DNA from: Porticoccaceae bacterium UBA4026
Lineage (GTDB): Bacteria; Pseudomonadota; Gammaproteobacteria; Pseudomonadales; Porticoccaceae
Reading direction: 5' to 3'
DNA: 15,962 bases
Assembly: GCA_002382445.1 (NCBI GenBank)
Contig: DGAQ01000073.1
Location: forward strand, 293,591 to 309,552
How positions within the stretch are numbered: the stretch's first letter is position 1; each line of letters begins with the position of its first letter. The notes beneath the pieces are model-generated. The model saw only the letters and a list, made by a program, of their open reading frames with translations, was not told the DNA's origin and made no database searches. Below are positions 6,095 through 13,641 of this stretch, piece after piece. The position numbers were made by a program, and so were the translations under genes.

Positions 6095-7543
6095 ATGAAT
6101 GAAGCGCTCTTTGGTGAACCTAGTGTGAGTCAGCCATTACCTCACTCAATTGAGGCTGAGCAGGCTGTTCTTGGCGGATTAATGTTAAAGAATGATGCCT
6201 TCGACTCAATCGCCGAAGTGTTGTCTGAGAGTGATTTCTATAGCAAGGACCACCAACTGATCTTTACGGCAATGGGGCGCTTGTCGTTAGAGAATCAGCC
6301 CTTTGATCCAATTACTCTTTCCGAATCACTCCGAAATTCTAATGAACTCTCTGCTGTTGGCGGTGCTGAGTATCTAGTTGATTTGGCCAGTAGCACACCA
6401 AGTTCGGCTAACATAAAAGCCTACACTCAAATAGTGCTGGAGCGGTCGATCGTCCGACAGCTCATTGGGGCGGCTAGCGACATTGTACGCAAGGGATACA
6501 ATCCTTTGGGCTGGGATAGCTCTAAATTGCTTGCGGAAGCCGAGAGCAGGCTTCAGGAAATTATAGAAAATCGTCCTAAGAAGGGCGGTTTTAAGGAAGT
6601 GAACGCTCTTATCAAAGAGGCAGTTGAGAGGCTAGATGAATTATTTAAGAACGATGCTGATATTACCGGCTTGAGTACGGGGTTTAGTGATCTTGATAAA
6701 ATGACCTCTGGTTGGCAAAAATCGGATTTAGTTATTATAGCCGGTCGACCTTCTATGGGTAAGACCGCTTTTGCAATGAATATGGTAGAGCATGCCACTC
6801 TTAATCAAGACCGGCCAGTATTAGTTTTCTCCTTAGAGATGCCGGCTAATCAGTTGATTATTCGTATGTTATCTTCCATCGGAAAGATTGATCAGACTCG
6901 GATGCGCTCTGGAAATTTGGTTGAAGACGATTGGCCTAGGCTTAGTAGCGCGGCTCAAAGGTTAAAAGATAAGCCATTATTTATTGATGATTCCCCAGGC
7001 ATTACCCCTCTTGAAATGCGCAATAGAATCAAGCAGTTTACCCGAGAGCGAGTTGAGCAGTTGCGTCAGGAATGGCACCTTAAACACGGCGCCGATACTC
7101 CGGCGGATGCTGAGGCTCTTTACGCTCAAGCGCAGCCTGGGATGATTATGGTGGATTACTTGCAGTTGATGAACGGCAGTAATGCCGCTGAAGGGAGGGT
7201 GCAGGAGATTTCACAGATATCTAGAGAGCTGAAAGGGTTAGCTCGGGAGTATGAATGTCCAATGATAGCTCTTTCACAGCTAAGTCGTAATGTTGAACAG
7301 CGGCCTAATAAACGACCTGTCAATGCAGATCTTAGAGATTCTGGAGCGATCGAGCAGGATGCAGATGTGATCGCTTTTATTTATCGCGATGAGGTTTATA
7401 ACGAAGACAGTCCCGACAAGGGTACGGCAGAAATCATTATTGGTAAACAACGAAATGGACCGATCGGCACCTGTCGCTTGATGTTTATGGGCAAGTACAC
7501 TCGGTTTGAAAATCTTGCTAGCGACCATTTCGCGGATCACTAA
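6095..7543 (+). CDS. dnaB: Replicative DNA helicase DnaB
   Basis: Hexameric ATP-dependent 5'-3' helicase that unwinds DNA at the replication fork. It has an N-terminal all-helical domain (about residues 10-115, starting PHSIEAEQAVLGGLM), a linker, and a C-terminal RecA-like motor. Walker A is GRPSMGKT (217-224, Lys223), Walker B is MIMVDYLQLM (Asp354), followed by LSQLSRNVEQR, DLRDSGAIEQDADVI and the KQRNGPIGT segment carrying the arginine finger. At 482 residues it is about ten longer than E. coli DnaB. Between the helix ending KQF (residue 315) and Walker B there are about 34 residues where E. coli has about 8: a charged helix-like stretch (TRERVEQLRQEWHLKHG) and then an Ala-rich piece. A TATACT -10 box lies at 6033-6038 without a clear -35. 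The ATG has only a weak ribosome binding site. There is no sign of an intein. Confidence 0.97.
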   Translation: MNEALFGEPSVSQPLPHSIEAEQAVLGGLMLKNDAFDSIAEVLSESDFYSKDHQLIFTAMGRLSLENQPFDPITLSESLRNSNELSAVGGAEYLVDLASSTPSSANIKAYTQIVLERSIVRQLIGAASDIVRKGYNPLGWDSSKLLAEAESRLQEIIENRPKKGGFKEVNALIKEAVERLDELFKNDADITGLSTGFSDLDKMTSGWQKSDLVIIAGRPSMGKTAFAMNMVEHATLNQDRPVLVFSLEMPANQLIIRMLSSIGKIDQTRMRSGNLVEDDWPRLSSAAQRLKDKPLFIDDSPGITPLEMRNRIKQFTRERVEQLRQEWHLKHGADTPADAEALYAQAQPGMIMVDYLQLMNGSNAAEGRVQEISQISRELKGLAREYECPMIALSQLSRNVEQRPNKRPVNADLRDSGAIEQDADVIAFIYRDEVYNEDSPDKGTAEIIIGKQRNGPIGTCRLMFMGKYTRFENLASDHFADH

Positions 7544-7565
7544 AATCGCGCCTCAAAGGTAATCG

Positions 7566-8420
7566 ATGATGAAGGTTTTTCACACTATCAGTGGACTCCG
7601 AGGCGATCTGGTTAGAGATCGAATAAAGGGGCGACGAATAGGTTTCGTTCCAACGATGGGTAATCTCCACGAGGGTCACCTAGCATTGTTACAGCAAGCA
7701 AAGAAAACCAATGACATTGTAGTTTGCTCGATTTTCGTTAATGCGCTTCAGTTTGGCCTCAATGAAGACTGGGATAAATACCCACGCACCTATCAAAGCG
7801 ACTGTGATCAACTTCGTACTGCGGGTTGCGATTACCTGTTCCATCCGGATGATACCGAGATGTACCCTAATGGTCTGGACACTCAAAGTCGGGTTATCTG
7901 TCCAACCATGACTGATGTTTTGTGTGGTGCAAGCCGTCCGGGGCACTTTGAGGGTGTGACGACGGTGGTTAGTAAACTATTTAATATTGTTCAGCCCGAT
8001 GAGGCGATCTTTGGGATTAAGGACTATCAGCAATTAGCGGTAATCAAACGAATGGTAGAAGATCTCTGCCTGCCTATTCAGATCAGTGCTGCACCCATTC
8101 ATCGTGAAATTGATGGTTTGGCGATGAGTTCACGCAATCGTTATATTACAGATGATGAAAGACCTCTGGTCACGGTGCTTAAAGATAACCTCGATTGGAT
8201 TGCGGAACAAATTAAAGAGGGTAATAGAGAGTTTGCTCTGCTTGAAGCTGCCGCCGTACGACGGATAACCGAGGCAGGATTTACAGTTGATTACATTACC
8301 TGCACCAACAGTAAAACGTTGGATCTCGCTGCCTTTGATGATAAGGATATTACAGTTTTAGGAGCAATATTCACCCAGGCTGCGCGGTTGATAGACAATA
8401 TTAGTGTAGTGAAAGGTTAG
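7566..8420 (+). CDS. panC: Pantothenate synthetase
   Basis: Condenses pantoate with beta-alanine, through a pantoyl-adenylate, to give pantothenate for coenzyme A synthesis. It is a cytoplasmic class I aminoacyl-tRNA-synthetase-like nucleotidyltransferase of 284 residues, the usual length. Motifs are VPTMGNLHEGHL (28-39, with the HxGH-type His35 and His38), SIFVNALQF (55-63), GASRPGHFEGVTTVVSKLFN, FGIKDYQQL, and the KMSKS-equivalent LAMSSRN (to residue 191). Ala60 stands where most family members have Pro (NPxQF). AAAGGT at 7555-7560 serves either of two adjacent ATG codons (7566 or 7569). It follows dnaB by 22 bases and is likely read through from it. panB, its usual neighbour, is not in the window. 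Confidence 0.95.
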   Translation: MMKVFHTISGLRGDLVRDRIKGRRIGFVPTMGNLHEGHLALLQQAKKTNDIVVCSIFVNALQFGLNEDWDKYPRTYQSDCDQLRTAGCDYLFHPDDTEMYPNGLDTQSRVICPTMTDVLCGASRPGHFEGVTTVVSKLFNIVQPDEAIFGIKDYQQLAVIKRMVEDLCLPIQISAAPIHREIDGLAMSSRNRYITDDERPLVTVLKDNLDWIAEQIKEGNREFALLEAAAVRRITEAGFTVDYITCTNSKTLDLAAFDDKDITVLGAIFTQAARLIDNISVVKG

Positions 8421-8447
8421 ACTAAATGTCGTCATTTAGTCGTTTTT
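8420..8447 (+). terminator. Terminator of panC, inside the end of the convergent gene
   Basis: GACTAAATG (8420-8428) and CATTTAGTC (8433-8441) form a perfect 9 bp stem with a TCGT loop, then GTTTTT (8442-8447). The stem begins on the last base of the panC stop codon and covers the stop and last codons (Asn-Asp-Asp-Ile) of the minus-strand amidohydrolase. It has a T run only on the plus strand, so it should mainly end the dnaB-panC transcript. Confidence 0.88.
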
Positions 8448-10128
8448 CATAGACTAACTTGCCAGCCAACCAGGTCTCAACTACCGTTGTTTTCCATAAA
8501 TCATTAGACGGAATACGAAATACATCTTGATCTACTAATATAAAGTCGGCCCATTTTCCTTCAGTGAGTCCCCCTAAGACCATTTCTTGGTGGCCAGCCC
8601 AGGCAGCGTCAAGCGTAAATGAGCGTACTGCCTCTTCAGTGGTAATGGCCTGTTCTGGCACCCAGCCACCGGGAGGTTCATTGAGTTGGTTCTGCCTTGT
8701 CACCGCAGCATGAATGCCGTGGAAAGGATTTGCGAGCTCTATGGGGAAGTCTGATCCAGACACTAAGATACTGCCTTGATCGAGAAAACTTCGCCATGCA
8801 TAAGCGCCTTTTAGTCTTTCTACTCCCAGACGATCTTCTGCCATATTCATATCGCTGGTTGCATGGGTTGGCTGCATTGAAGGTATAACGTCGAGAGCTT
8901 TGAATCTTGGGATATCTTCCAGTGAAACCACTTGGGAGTGCTCAATTCGGTGGCGTAATTCACGGCCACCTATAGTGGTATAGGCATGTTCAACTTCATC
9001 TAGACCAATGCGATTGCCTTTGTCGCCAATAGCGTGTATCGCGACCTGAAACCCTGCCTGGATAGCATGGCTAAATATAGTTCGCAGCTGTTCTTGGGAG
9101 GTCAGCAGCAGTCCGCTATGGCCTTCTCGATCCGAATATGGCTCCAAGAGAGCAGCACCGCGACTACCTAATGCACCATCGGTATACACTTTTACGCTGC
9201 GAGCAGAGTATAGATCCAGAGGGTCACTACTAGGTCCCGCCGACAGTATTCGGACAAGTTCCGGATCGGTCGATGAAATCATGCCATAAAGGCGCACGTC
9301 TAAATCACCCCTATCAGCCAACTGGCGATAATAATCATGTTCTCTGGCACTGACTCCTGCATCATGCACAGAGGTGATACCGAGGCTGATTAAGTGATCG
9401 CTTGCCGCGGCCAGAGCTGCGGACATTTCTTCGTCAGTGGGTGGTGGTATGACTTGAGACACCAACGCCATAGCGTTATCAATCAATATTCCGGTGGGAT
9501 TTCCGCTTGAGTCTCGAATTATCTCACCTCCTGGAGGGGCGATGGTATTGGCGTTGATACCGGCTAAGGTTAATGCTCGGCTGTTAGCCCAGCCAGCATG
9601 GCCATCAATTCGCTCCAGCCAAATGGGTCGATCAGAGAGCAATTCATCAAGTATTTGTGCAGTAGGAAACTTTTGCCCTGGCCACAACACTTGATTCCAG
9701 CCACGTCCTTGAACCCAACTGAGGAAAGGTTTTGTTTTGGCATAGCTAGCAATCGATGTAGATACCTGCCTAGCGGATGTGGCGCCACGAAGATCAATTT
9801 GCAACAGGGTATAACCTAAACTAGAGACGTGCCCGTGAGCGTCGGTTATCCCCGGTAGAAGGGTGCGGCCACCACCATCAATAAATTTGGCGTCAGGGTA
9901 CTTAGCTTCAAGGCTTTTGTCCCCCGTTTCCAGAACTCTGCCATTATCAAAAACTAATGTTTGAAACTTTTGCAAATAGCGATCATTGTCAAAGGTATAA
10001 CCATTAATGTTGGCCATGATTATGGTTGTCGACTGATTTTCGTGAGAGCAGGCAGACACCAATAGTATTGAAAATATTAATGATAGGGTCAGCAGTCTGG
10101 TGTTAAGTGCTTTTGTTTGTTTGCGCAT
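8422..10128 (-). CDS. YtcJ-like amidohydrolase (amidohydrolase family 3), predicted lipoprotein
   Basis: A metal-dependent hydrolase of the YtcJ/NfdA-like group, 568 residues; the substrate cannot be read from the sequence. The N-terminus is a lipoprotein signal: a basic start, a hydrophobic stretch (residues 12-24), and the lipobox VSAC with the lipidated Cys27 followed by Ser, which favours the outer membrane. The catalytic domain shows DAHGH (His98, His100), VKVYTDGALGSRGAAL (311-326, with the Lys often placed at the metal centre), AIHAIGDKGN (His365), RIEHSQV (His397), SMQPTHATSD, and GSDFPIE (Asp460), then the closing beta-sandwich segment WADFILVDQDVF. It is convergent with panC with a single base between the stop codons, and divergent from ilvI. 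AAGAGA precedes the ATG by about 10 bases. It is probably an exported enzyme acting on amide- or formamide-like compounds, but that is inference. Confidence 0.88.
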   Translation of the reverse strand: MRKQTKALNTRLLTLSLIFSILLVSACSHENQSTTIIMANINGYTFDNDRYLQKFQTLVFDNGRVLETGDKSLEAKYPDAKFIDGGGRTLLPGITDAHGHVSSLGYTLLQIDLRGATSARQVSTSIASYAKTKPFLSWVQGRGWNQVLWPGQKFPTAQILDELLSDRPIWLERIDGHAGWANSRALTLAGINANTIAPPGGEIIRDSSGNPTGILIDNAMALVSQVIPPPTDEEMSAALAAASDHLISLGITSVHDAGVSAREHDYYRQLADRGDLDVRLYGMISSTDPELVRILSAGPSSDPLDLYSARSVKVYTDGALGSRGAALLEPYSDREGHSGLLLTSQEQLRTIFSHAIQAGFQVAIHAIGDKGNRIGLDEVEHAYTTIGGRELRHRIEHSQVVSLEDIPRFKALDVIPSMQPTHATSDMNMAEDRLGVERLKGAYAWRSFLDQGSILVSGSDFPIELANPFHGIHAAVTRQNQLNEPPGGWVPEQAITTEEAVRSFTLDAAWAGHQEMVLGGLTEGKWADFILVDQDVFRIPSNDLWKTTVVETWLAGKLVYEKRLNDDI

Positions 10129-10167
10129 TAATGAGATCTCTTTTCGCGGTCATTCATAATCAGCCTT

Positions 10168-10197
10168 ATGTTCGCTCAGTTGTTAAAATGTTGTCAA
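10168..10197 (-). promoter_or_regulatory. Candidate promoter of the amidohydrolase gene
   Basis: On the minus strand, a perfect TTGACA (10192-10197) and GAACAT (10168-10173) are 18 bases apart. The -35 is 6/6 but the -10 only 3/6. It lies about 40 bases upstream of the start codon, so a short untranslated leader would result. Confidence 0.35.
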
Positions 10198-10248
10198 TCT
10201 GTTTTGACTATTAGTTTAAAGGTGACGCCGACGGGTATTCATAACTCG

Positions 10249-10276
10249 TTGACTTAAATACATAAAGTGTTAACAT
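10249..10276 (+). promoter_or_regulatory. Candidate promoter of ilvIH
   Basis: TTGACT (10249-10254, 5/6) and TAACAT (10271-10276, 4/6) are 16 bases apart. The -10 overlaps the palindrome TGTTAACA (10268-10275). Expected start near 10283 would leave a leader of about 218 bases before ilvI, unusually long for an unregulated gene. Confidence 0.5.
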
Positions 10277-10500
10277 GCAGCCAATCTACACGTATCAGTG
10301 TAGGATTTTTGGAAAGAGTACCAGGCAGACGTCATCAATGTCGCTGGTCATCAACACAGATAGCGCTATTACCGATAGCCCTAAGGTCAGTCTAAATCAC
10401 TTATCAGTGAGACTGAGCATGCCGCAGCCGCGGCGTCTATCTTGATGCTAGAGCCTAGATTGCCGGGAAACTTCCTACACATTATTAGTGAGGAACGATT
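10277..10500 (+). promoter_or_regulatory. Structured cis-regulatory leader of ilvI (candidate ilvB-OMG-like RNA)
   Basis: This gene-free stretch holds several stems besides the one at 10283. CAGTC (10388-10392) pairs with GACTG (10411-10415), and inside it TCACT (10397-10401) pairs with AGTGA (10406-10410), with a TAAA bulge on the 5' side and a TATC loop. GCCGC (10421-10425) pairs with GCGGC (10430-10434), and A-T and T-G pairs extend that stem. GCTAT (10365-10369) pairs with ATAGC (10375-10379). Two short reading frames cross it: ATG 10338 to 10445 (35 residues, no BCAA run), and a frame with only a TTG start (10309) that ends IALLPIALRSV at stop 10393. Neither has a good ribosome binding site. 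A motif named ilvB-OMG has been described upstream of acetolactate synthase genes in oligotrophic marine gammaproteobacteria; I cannot compare with its consensus here. The rest of 10129-10276 holds only the two promoters. Confidence 0.5.
10283..10310 (+). terminator. Hairpin with T run at the start of the ilvI leader
   Basis: CTACAC (10286-10291) pairs with GTGTAG (10298-10303) around GTATCA. AAT and ATT extend it by three pairs if G10304 bulges, and TTTT follows to 10310. The form is that of a small intrinsic terminator. Its position right at the predicted transcription start is odd for a terminator, so it may instead be a 5' stabilising hairpin, or the real start may lie further upstream. 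Confidence 0.45.
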
Positions 10501-12237
10501 GTGGAACTTTTATCCGGCGGCGATATTTTAATCCGCGCATTACGCGACGTTGGTGTCAAGCATATCTGGGGTTATCCGGGTGGTGCTGCGCTACATATTT
10601 ATGATGCTATTTATCGGCAAGAGGACGTTGTTCATCTTCTGGTCCGTCATGAGCAAGCTGCAGTTCATGCTGCCGACGGCTTTTCTCGTGCAACTGGGGA
10701 AGTTGGCACTGCCTTAGTTACTTCAGGCCCTGGTGCGACCAATGCCATTACTGGTATTGCTACCGCCTATATGGATTCGATACCCCTGGTTGTTATCTCT
10801 GGGCAGGTTCCTTCTAATAAAATCGGGCAAGACGCATTCCAAGAAACTGACATGGTTGGTGTTTCTCGTCCTATCGTTAAGCATAGTTTTCTGGTTACCA
10901 AACCTGAAGATATAGCAGCGACCATTGCAAAGGCTTATTACATCGCGCGAACCGGTCGCCCCGGCCCAGTGGTGGTTGATATACCTAAGGATGTTACAGG
11001 GCCTAACTATAAGGTTCCCTATGAATTTCCTTCAGAGGTAAAAATGCGTTCGTATCAACCGAGCGATAAAGGCCACCGTGGGCAGATAAAACGTGCGGTA
11101 AAGGCCCTGCTGGATGCGAAAAGACCTGTTATCTATACCGGTGGCGGTATCGTCATCGATAACGCGGCAGAACACCTTATTGCGGTGGCCCGCAAACTCA
11201 ACTATCCGGTTACCAACACCTTGATGGGCCTCGGAGGTTACCCGGGGACTGATCGTCAATTTATTGGTATGTTAGGAATGCATGGGACTTTCGAGGCCAA
11301 TACGGCGATGCATCACGCAGACGTCATCTTTGCCGTTGGCGCTCGGTTTGATGATCGTGTGACGAACGAATTAGAAAAATTCTGTCCTTTGGCAACCATT
11401 ATTCATGTCGATATTGACCCCACGTCGGTGTCTAAAAATATCGTGGCTGATATTCCAATTGTTGGCACCTGTACTTCCGTGTTGAAAGAAGTTTTAAGCT
11501 TTATCGAAGAGTCCGATAAGGCACCCGATTCTGAAGCCATAAATCAATGGTGGCAACAAATCGACGAATGGCGCGCCAAACACGGTATATACACGGCATC
11601 GCGCTATGAACCCAGTGGTGGCGATCTCATTAAACCTCAGGATGTTATAAAAACGCTGTATAAGGTCACTAAAGGGGAAGCCATAGTTACCTCAGACGTT
11701 GGGCAGCATCAAATGTTTGCAGCTCAATACTACCTGTTTGACAAGCCTAGGCGATGGATCAACTCTGGCGGTCTTGGCACTATGGGTTTTGGGTTGCCAG
11801 CCGCTATGGGTGCTAAGCTTGCATTTCCAGATACCGATGTGGCCTGTGTTACTGGAGAGGGAAGCATTCAAATGTGCATACAAGAGTTGTCTGCATGCAG
11901 TCAACATAACTTGCCAGTAAAGATTATCAATCTTAACAATGCGGCACTAGGCATGGTTAGACAATGGCAGGACATGCAGTACAACGGCCGTTACTCTCAG
12001 AGTGTTTATGAGGAGTCACTGCCTGATTTCGTCGCTTTAGCTGAAGCCTACGGACATGTGGGAATAAAGGTCACTAAATTTGACGAGCTTGAGGAAAAGA
12101 TGCGTGAGTGTTTTGCGATGAAAGATCGACTGGTATTCATGGATATTCACGTCGATCGTTCCGAACACGTTTATCCAATGCATATGCCCGGTGGGTCAAT
12201 GCGTGACCTGTGGCTAAGCAAGACGGAGAGAACCTAG
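10501..12237 (+). CDS. ilvI: Acetolactate synthase large (catalytic) subunit
   Basis: ThDP-, FAD- and Mg-dependent enzyme that makes 2-acetolactate or 2-aceto-2-hydroxybutyrate, the first shared step of valine, leucine and isoleucine synthesis. It is 578 residues, close to E. coli IlvI (574), and shares its C-terminal WLSKTERT. The N-terminal ThDP-binding domain has GYPGGA (24-29) and the catalytic Glu51 in RHEQAAVHAADG. The middle FAD-associated domain includes GRPGPVVVDIPKD and VGARFDDRV. The C-terminal ThDP/Mg motif reads Gly-Glu-Gly (452-454), then 24 residues, then Asn479-Asn480. Most thiamine enzymes have Gly-Asp-Gly at this place; Glu occurs in some relatives. The GTG start is supported by AGGA (10491-10494) 6 bases upstream. 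Some pipelines would call it ilvB. The regulatory subunit gene overlaps its stop codon. Confidence 0.97.
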   Translation: MELLSGGDILIRALRDVGVKHIWGYPGGAALHIYDAIYRQEDVVHLLVRHEQAAVHAADGFSRATGEVGTALVTSGPGATNAITGIATAYMDSIPLVVISGQVPSNKIGQDAFQETDMVGVSRPIVKHSFLVTKPEDIAATIAKAYYIARTGRPGPVVVDIPKDVTGPNYKVPYEFPSEVKMRSYQPSDKGHRGQIKRAVKALLDAKRPVIYTGGGIVIDNAAEHLIAVARKLNYPVTNTLMGLGGYPGTDRQFIGMLGMHGTFEANTAMHHADVIFAVGARFDDRVTNELEKFCPLATIIHVDIDPTSVSKNIVADIPIVGTCTSVLKEVLSFIEESDKAPDSEAINQWWQQIDEWRAKHGIYTASRYEPSGGDLIKPQDVIKTLYKVTKGEAIVTSDVGQHQMFAAQYYLFDKPRRWINSGGLGTMGFGLPAAMGAKLAFPDTDVACVTGEGSIQMCIQELSACSQHNLPVKIINLNNAALGMVRQWQDMQYNGRYSQSVYEESLPDFVALAEAYGHVGIKVTKFDELEEKMRECFAMKDRLVFMDIHVDRSEHVYPMHMPGGSMRDLWLSKTERT

Positions 12238-12731
12238 TGAAAAGAATAATCTCTATTTTGCTGGAAAATGAATTCGGAGCCTTATCCCGAGTTGTTGGGT
12301 TGTTTGCGCAGCGTGGTTACAATATTGACACTTTGACGGTTGCCCCAACTGATGATGGAACGCTGTCTCGCCTAACCTTAACCACCCAAGGCGATGATAA
12401 GATGGCAGAGCAAATCGTCAAACAACTACATAAGTTGATCGACACTCTGAAAGTGGTGGATCTTACCGTAGGTCCTCACATCGAGCGAGAATTATTGTTG
12501 GTTAAGGTTAAAGCGACAGACAGTGATGTTCGCACGGAGTTAAAGAACTGTGTGGAGATTTTTCGAGGCCATATTATTGACGTTACGCCATCGACTTATA
12601 CGGTTCAACTTGCTGGTGATAGTGACAAACTAGATGCATTCATTGAGGCTGTTGCTCATATGGGCATAATGGAGGTTGTCCGCAGTGGTGTCTTGGGTAT
12701 ATCTCGGGGAGATAAATTTATTAGAGTTTAG
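12237..12731 (+). CDS. ilvH: Acetolactate synthase small (regulatory) subunit
   Basis: Regulatory partner that activates the large subunit and confers valine feedback inhibition. It is 164 residues with an N-terminal ACT domain (IISILLENEFGALSRVVGLFAQRGYNI, residues 4-30) and a C-terminal domain ending VVRSGVLGISRGD, as in E. coli IlvH. The start is GTG 12237, whose G is the last base of the ilvI stop codon (TAGTG). GGAGAG (12225-12230) lies 6 bases upstream, and MKRIISILLENE aligns directly with E. coli MRRILSVLLENE. An in-frame GTG at 12210 would add nine residues with no family support. The stop/start overlap suggests coupled translation to hold subunit ratio. Confidence 0.97.
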   Translation: MKRIISILLENEFGALSRVVGLFAQRGYNIDTLTVAPTDDGTLSRLTLTTQGDDKMAEQIVKQLHKLIDTLKVVDLTVGPHIERELLLVKVKATDSDVRTELKNCVEIFRGHIIDVTPSTYTVQLAGDSDKLDAFIEAVAHMGIMEVVRSGVLGISRGDKFIRV

Positions 12732-12776
12732 TGGGCGAATTAGGCTGCAGTGCTTCACATGTTTAATCAATACTAG

Positions 12777-12806
12777 CGGCCTTCAAAAGAGGGTCGTTTC
12801 TGTTTT
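12777..12806 (+). terminator. Terminator of ilvIH
   Basis: CGGCCTTC (12777-12784) pairs with GAGGGTCG (12789-12796), including two G-T pairs, around an AAAA loop. TTTCTGTTTT follows (12797-12806). This separates ilvIH from the phosphatase gene; ilvC does not follow. Confidence 0.75.
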
Positions 12807-12849
12807 AACTCCGTACAATAGTGCATGACACATACATAGGATGCTAAAG

Positions 12850-13641
12850 ATGAGCGATGCAGTAACTCATATGTCGAGGGTTGTGCCTCTTGAGGGTGGA
12901 ATTAATTTTAGAGACCTTGGTGGATACCTGAATCAAGACGGTCGTCGGGTTAAATGGCGTAAGATTTTGCGCTGCGGCCACCTGGCTAATCTAAGTGAAA
13001 AAGATTTAGACGCGCTTGAGAAAATCGGCGTTAGTAGGATTCATGATTTCCGACGCCAAGAAGAGCAACAACAGTCACCCAGCGCTGCTATACGGGCTGA
13101 ATTTGTTCAAGACTATCAAATTTCCATTGGGGACATTTCAAGATTTTGGGAGTTCTTGTTCGAAGGGGAGCTCACAGCTGAATCGTCTCACGAGCTTGTG
13201 GTTAACTCCTATCGCTCTTGTATAAAAGTGGTTATTCCAGCATTTAGTCGCTTTATGAGGGAGATAATAGAGAATGCTGAGAATGCTAGTCTATTTCACT
13301 GCTCTGCTGGCAAAGATCGTACTGGTATGGCGGCAGCTCTTATTTTATCGGCTTTAGACGTCTCTCGAGAAACGATCATCGACGATTATTTACTCACCCA
13401 GAAGCATTACGACTCAAGTAGGCTCATTGATATTATTGAAGGCCATCTGCGTGATGCCAAGGTAAAAAATTGGGATAGAGATTGGTTGATCCCTTATGTG
13501 TCTGTCCATGAAGACAATATAGCCGCGTTTTTAGATGCTATTGATCAGCACTACGGTTCAATGAAAAACTATCTGATTTCGGCGTTAGGTTTATCTGAGG
13601 CTGATCTTCAATTGATGAAACAACAGTTTTTGGATGATTGA
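12850..13641 (+). CDS. Tyrosine/lipid phosphatase of the MptpB/LipA type
   Basis: A cysteine-dependent phosphatase of the Y_phosphatase3 family. The signature NFRDLGGY is near the N-terminus (about residues 20-27) and the active-site P-loop is HCSAGKDRTG, with nucleophile Cys151 and Arg157 in this numbering. The HCxxGKDRT form, with Lys-Asp before the Arg, is shared with M. tuberculosis PtpB and Listeria LipA, which act on both phosphotyrosine and phosphoinositides, so a lipid substrate is possible. There is no signal peptide, so it is probably cytoplasmic. AGGA (12838-12841) lies 8 bases before ATG 12850; an in-frame ATG at 12841 overlaps that site and would give 266 residues. A TACAAT (12814-12819) is a possible -10 without a matching -35. 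It lies between ilvIH and pssA and has its own transcript or continues into pssA (61-base gap). Confidence 0.87.
   Translation: MSDAVTHMSRVVPLEGGINFRDLGGYLNQDGRRVKWRKILRCGHLANLSEKDLDALEKIGVSRIHDFRRQEEQQQSPSAAIRAEFVQDYQISIGDISRFWEFLFEGELTAESSHELVVNSYRSCIKVVIPAFSRFMREIIENAENASLFHCSAGKDRTGMAAALILSALDVSRETIIDDYLLTQKHYDSSRLIDIIEGHLRDAKVKNWDRDWLIPYVSVHEDNIAAFLDAIDQHYGSMKNYLISALGLSEADLQLMKQQFLDD

Noticed and set aside
7040..7141. DnaB insert as a mini-intein
   Set aside because: DnaB is a common intein host, but this stretch is about 26 residues, without intein splice-block motifs or an endonuclease domain.
10338..10445. 35-codon ATG frame in the ilvI leader as a leader peptide
   Set aside because: Branched-chain residues are scattered (10 of 35) with no run before the stop, and the ribosome site is poorly spaced. 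Kept only as part of the leader description.
12210..12236. N-terminal extension of ilvH from GTG 12210
   Set aside because: It lies in the end of ilvI, has no family similarity, and the Shine-Dalgarno at 12225 points to GTG 12237.
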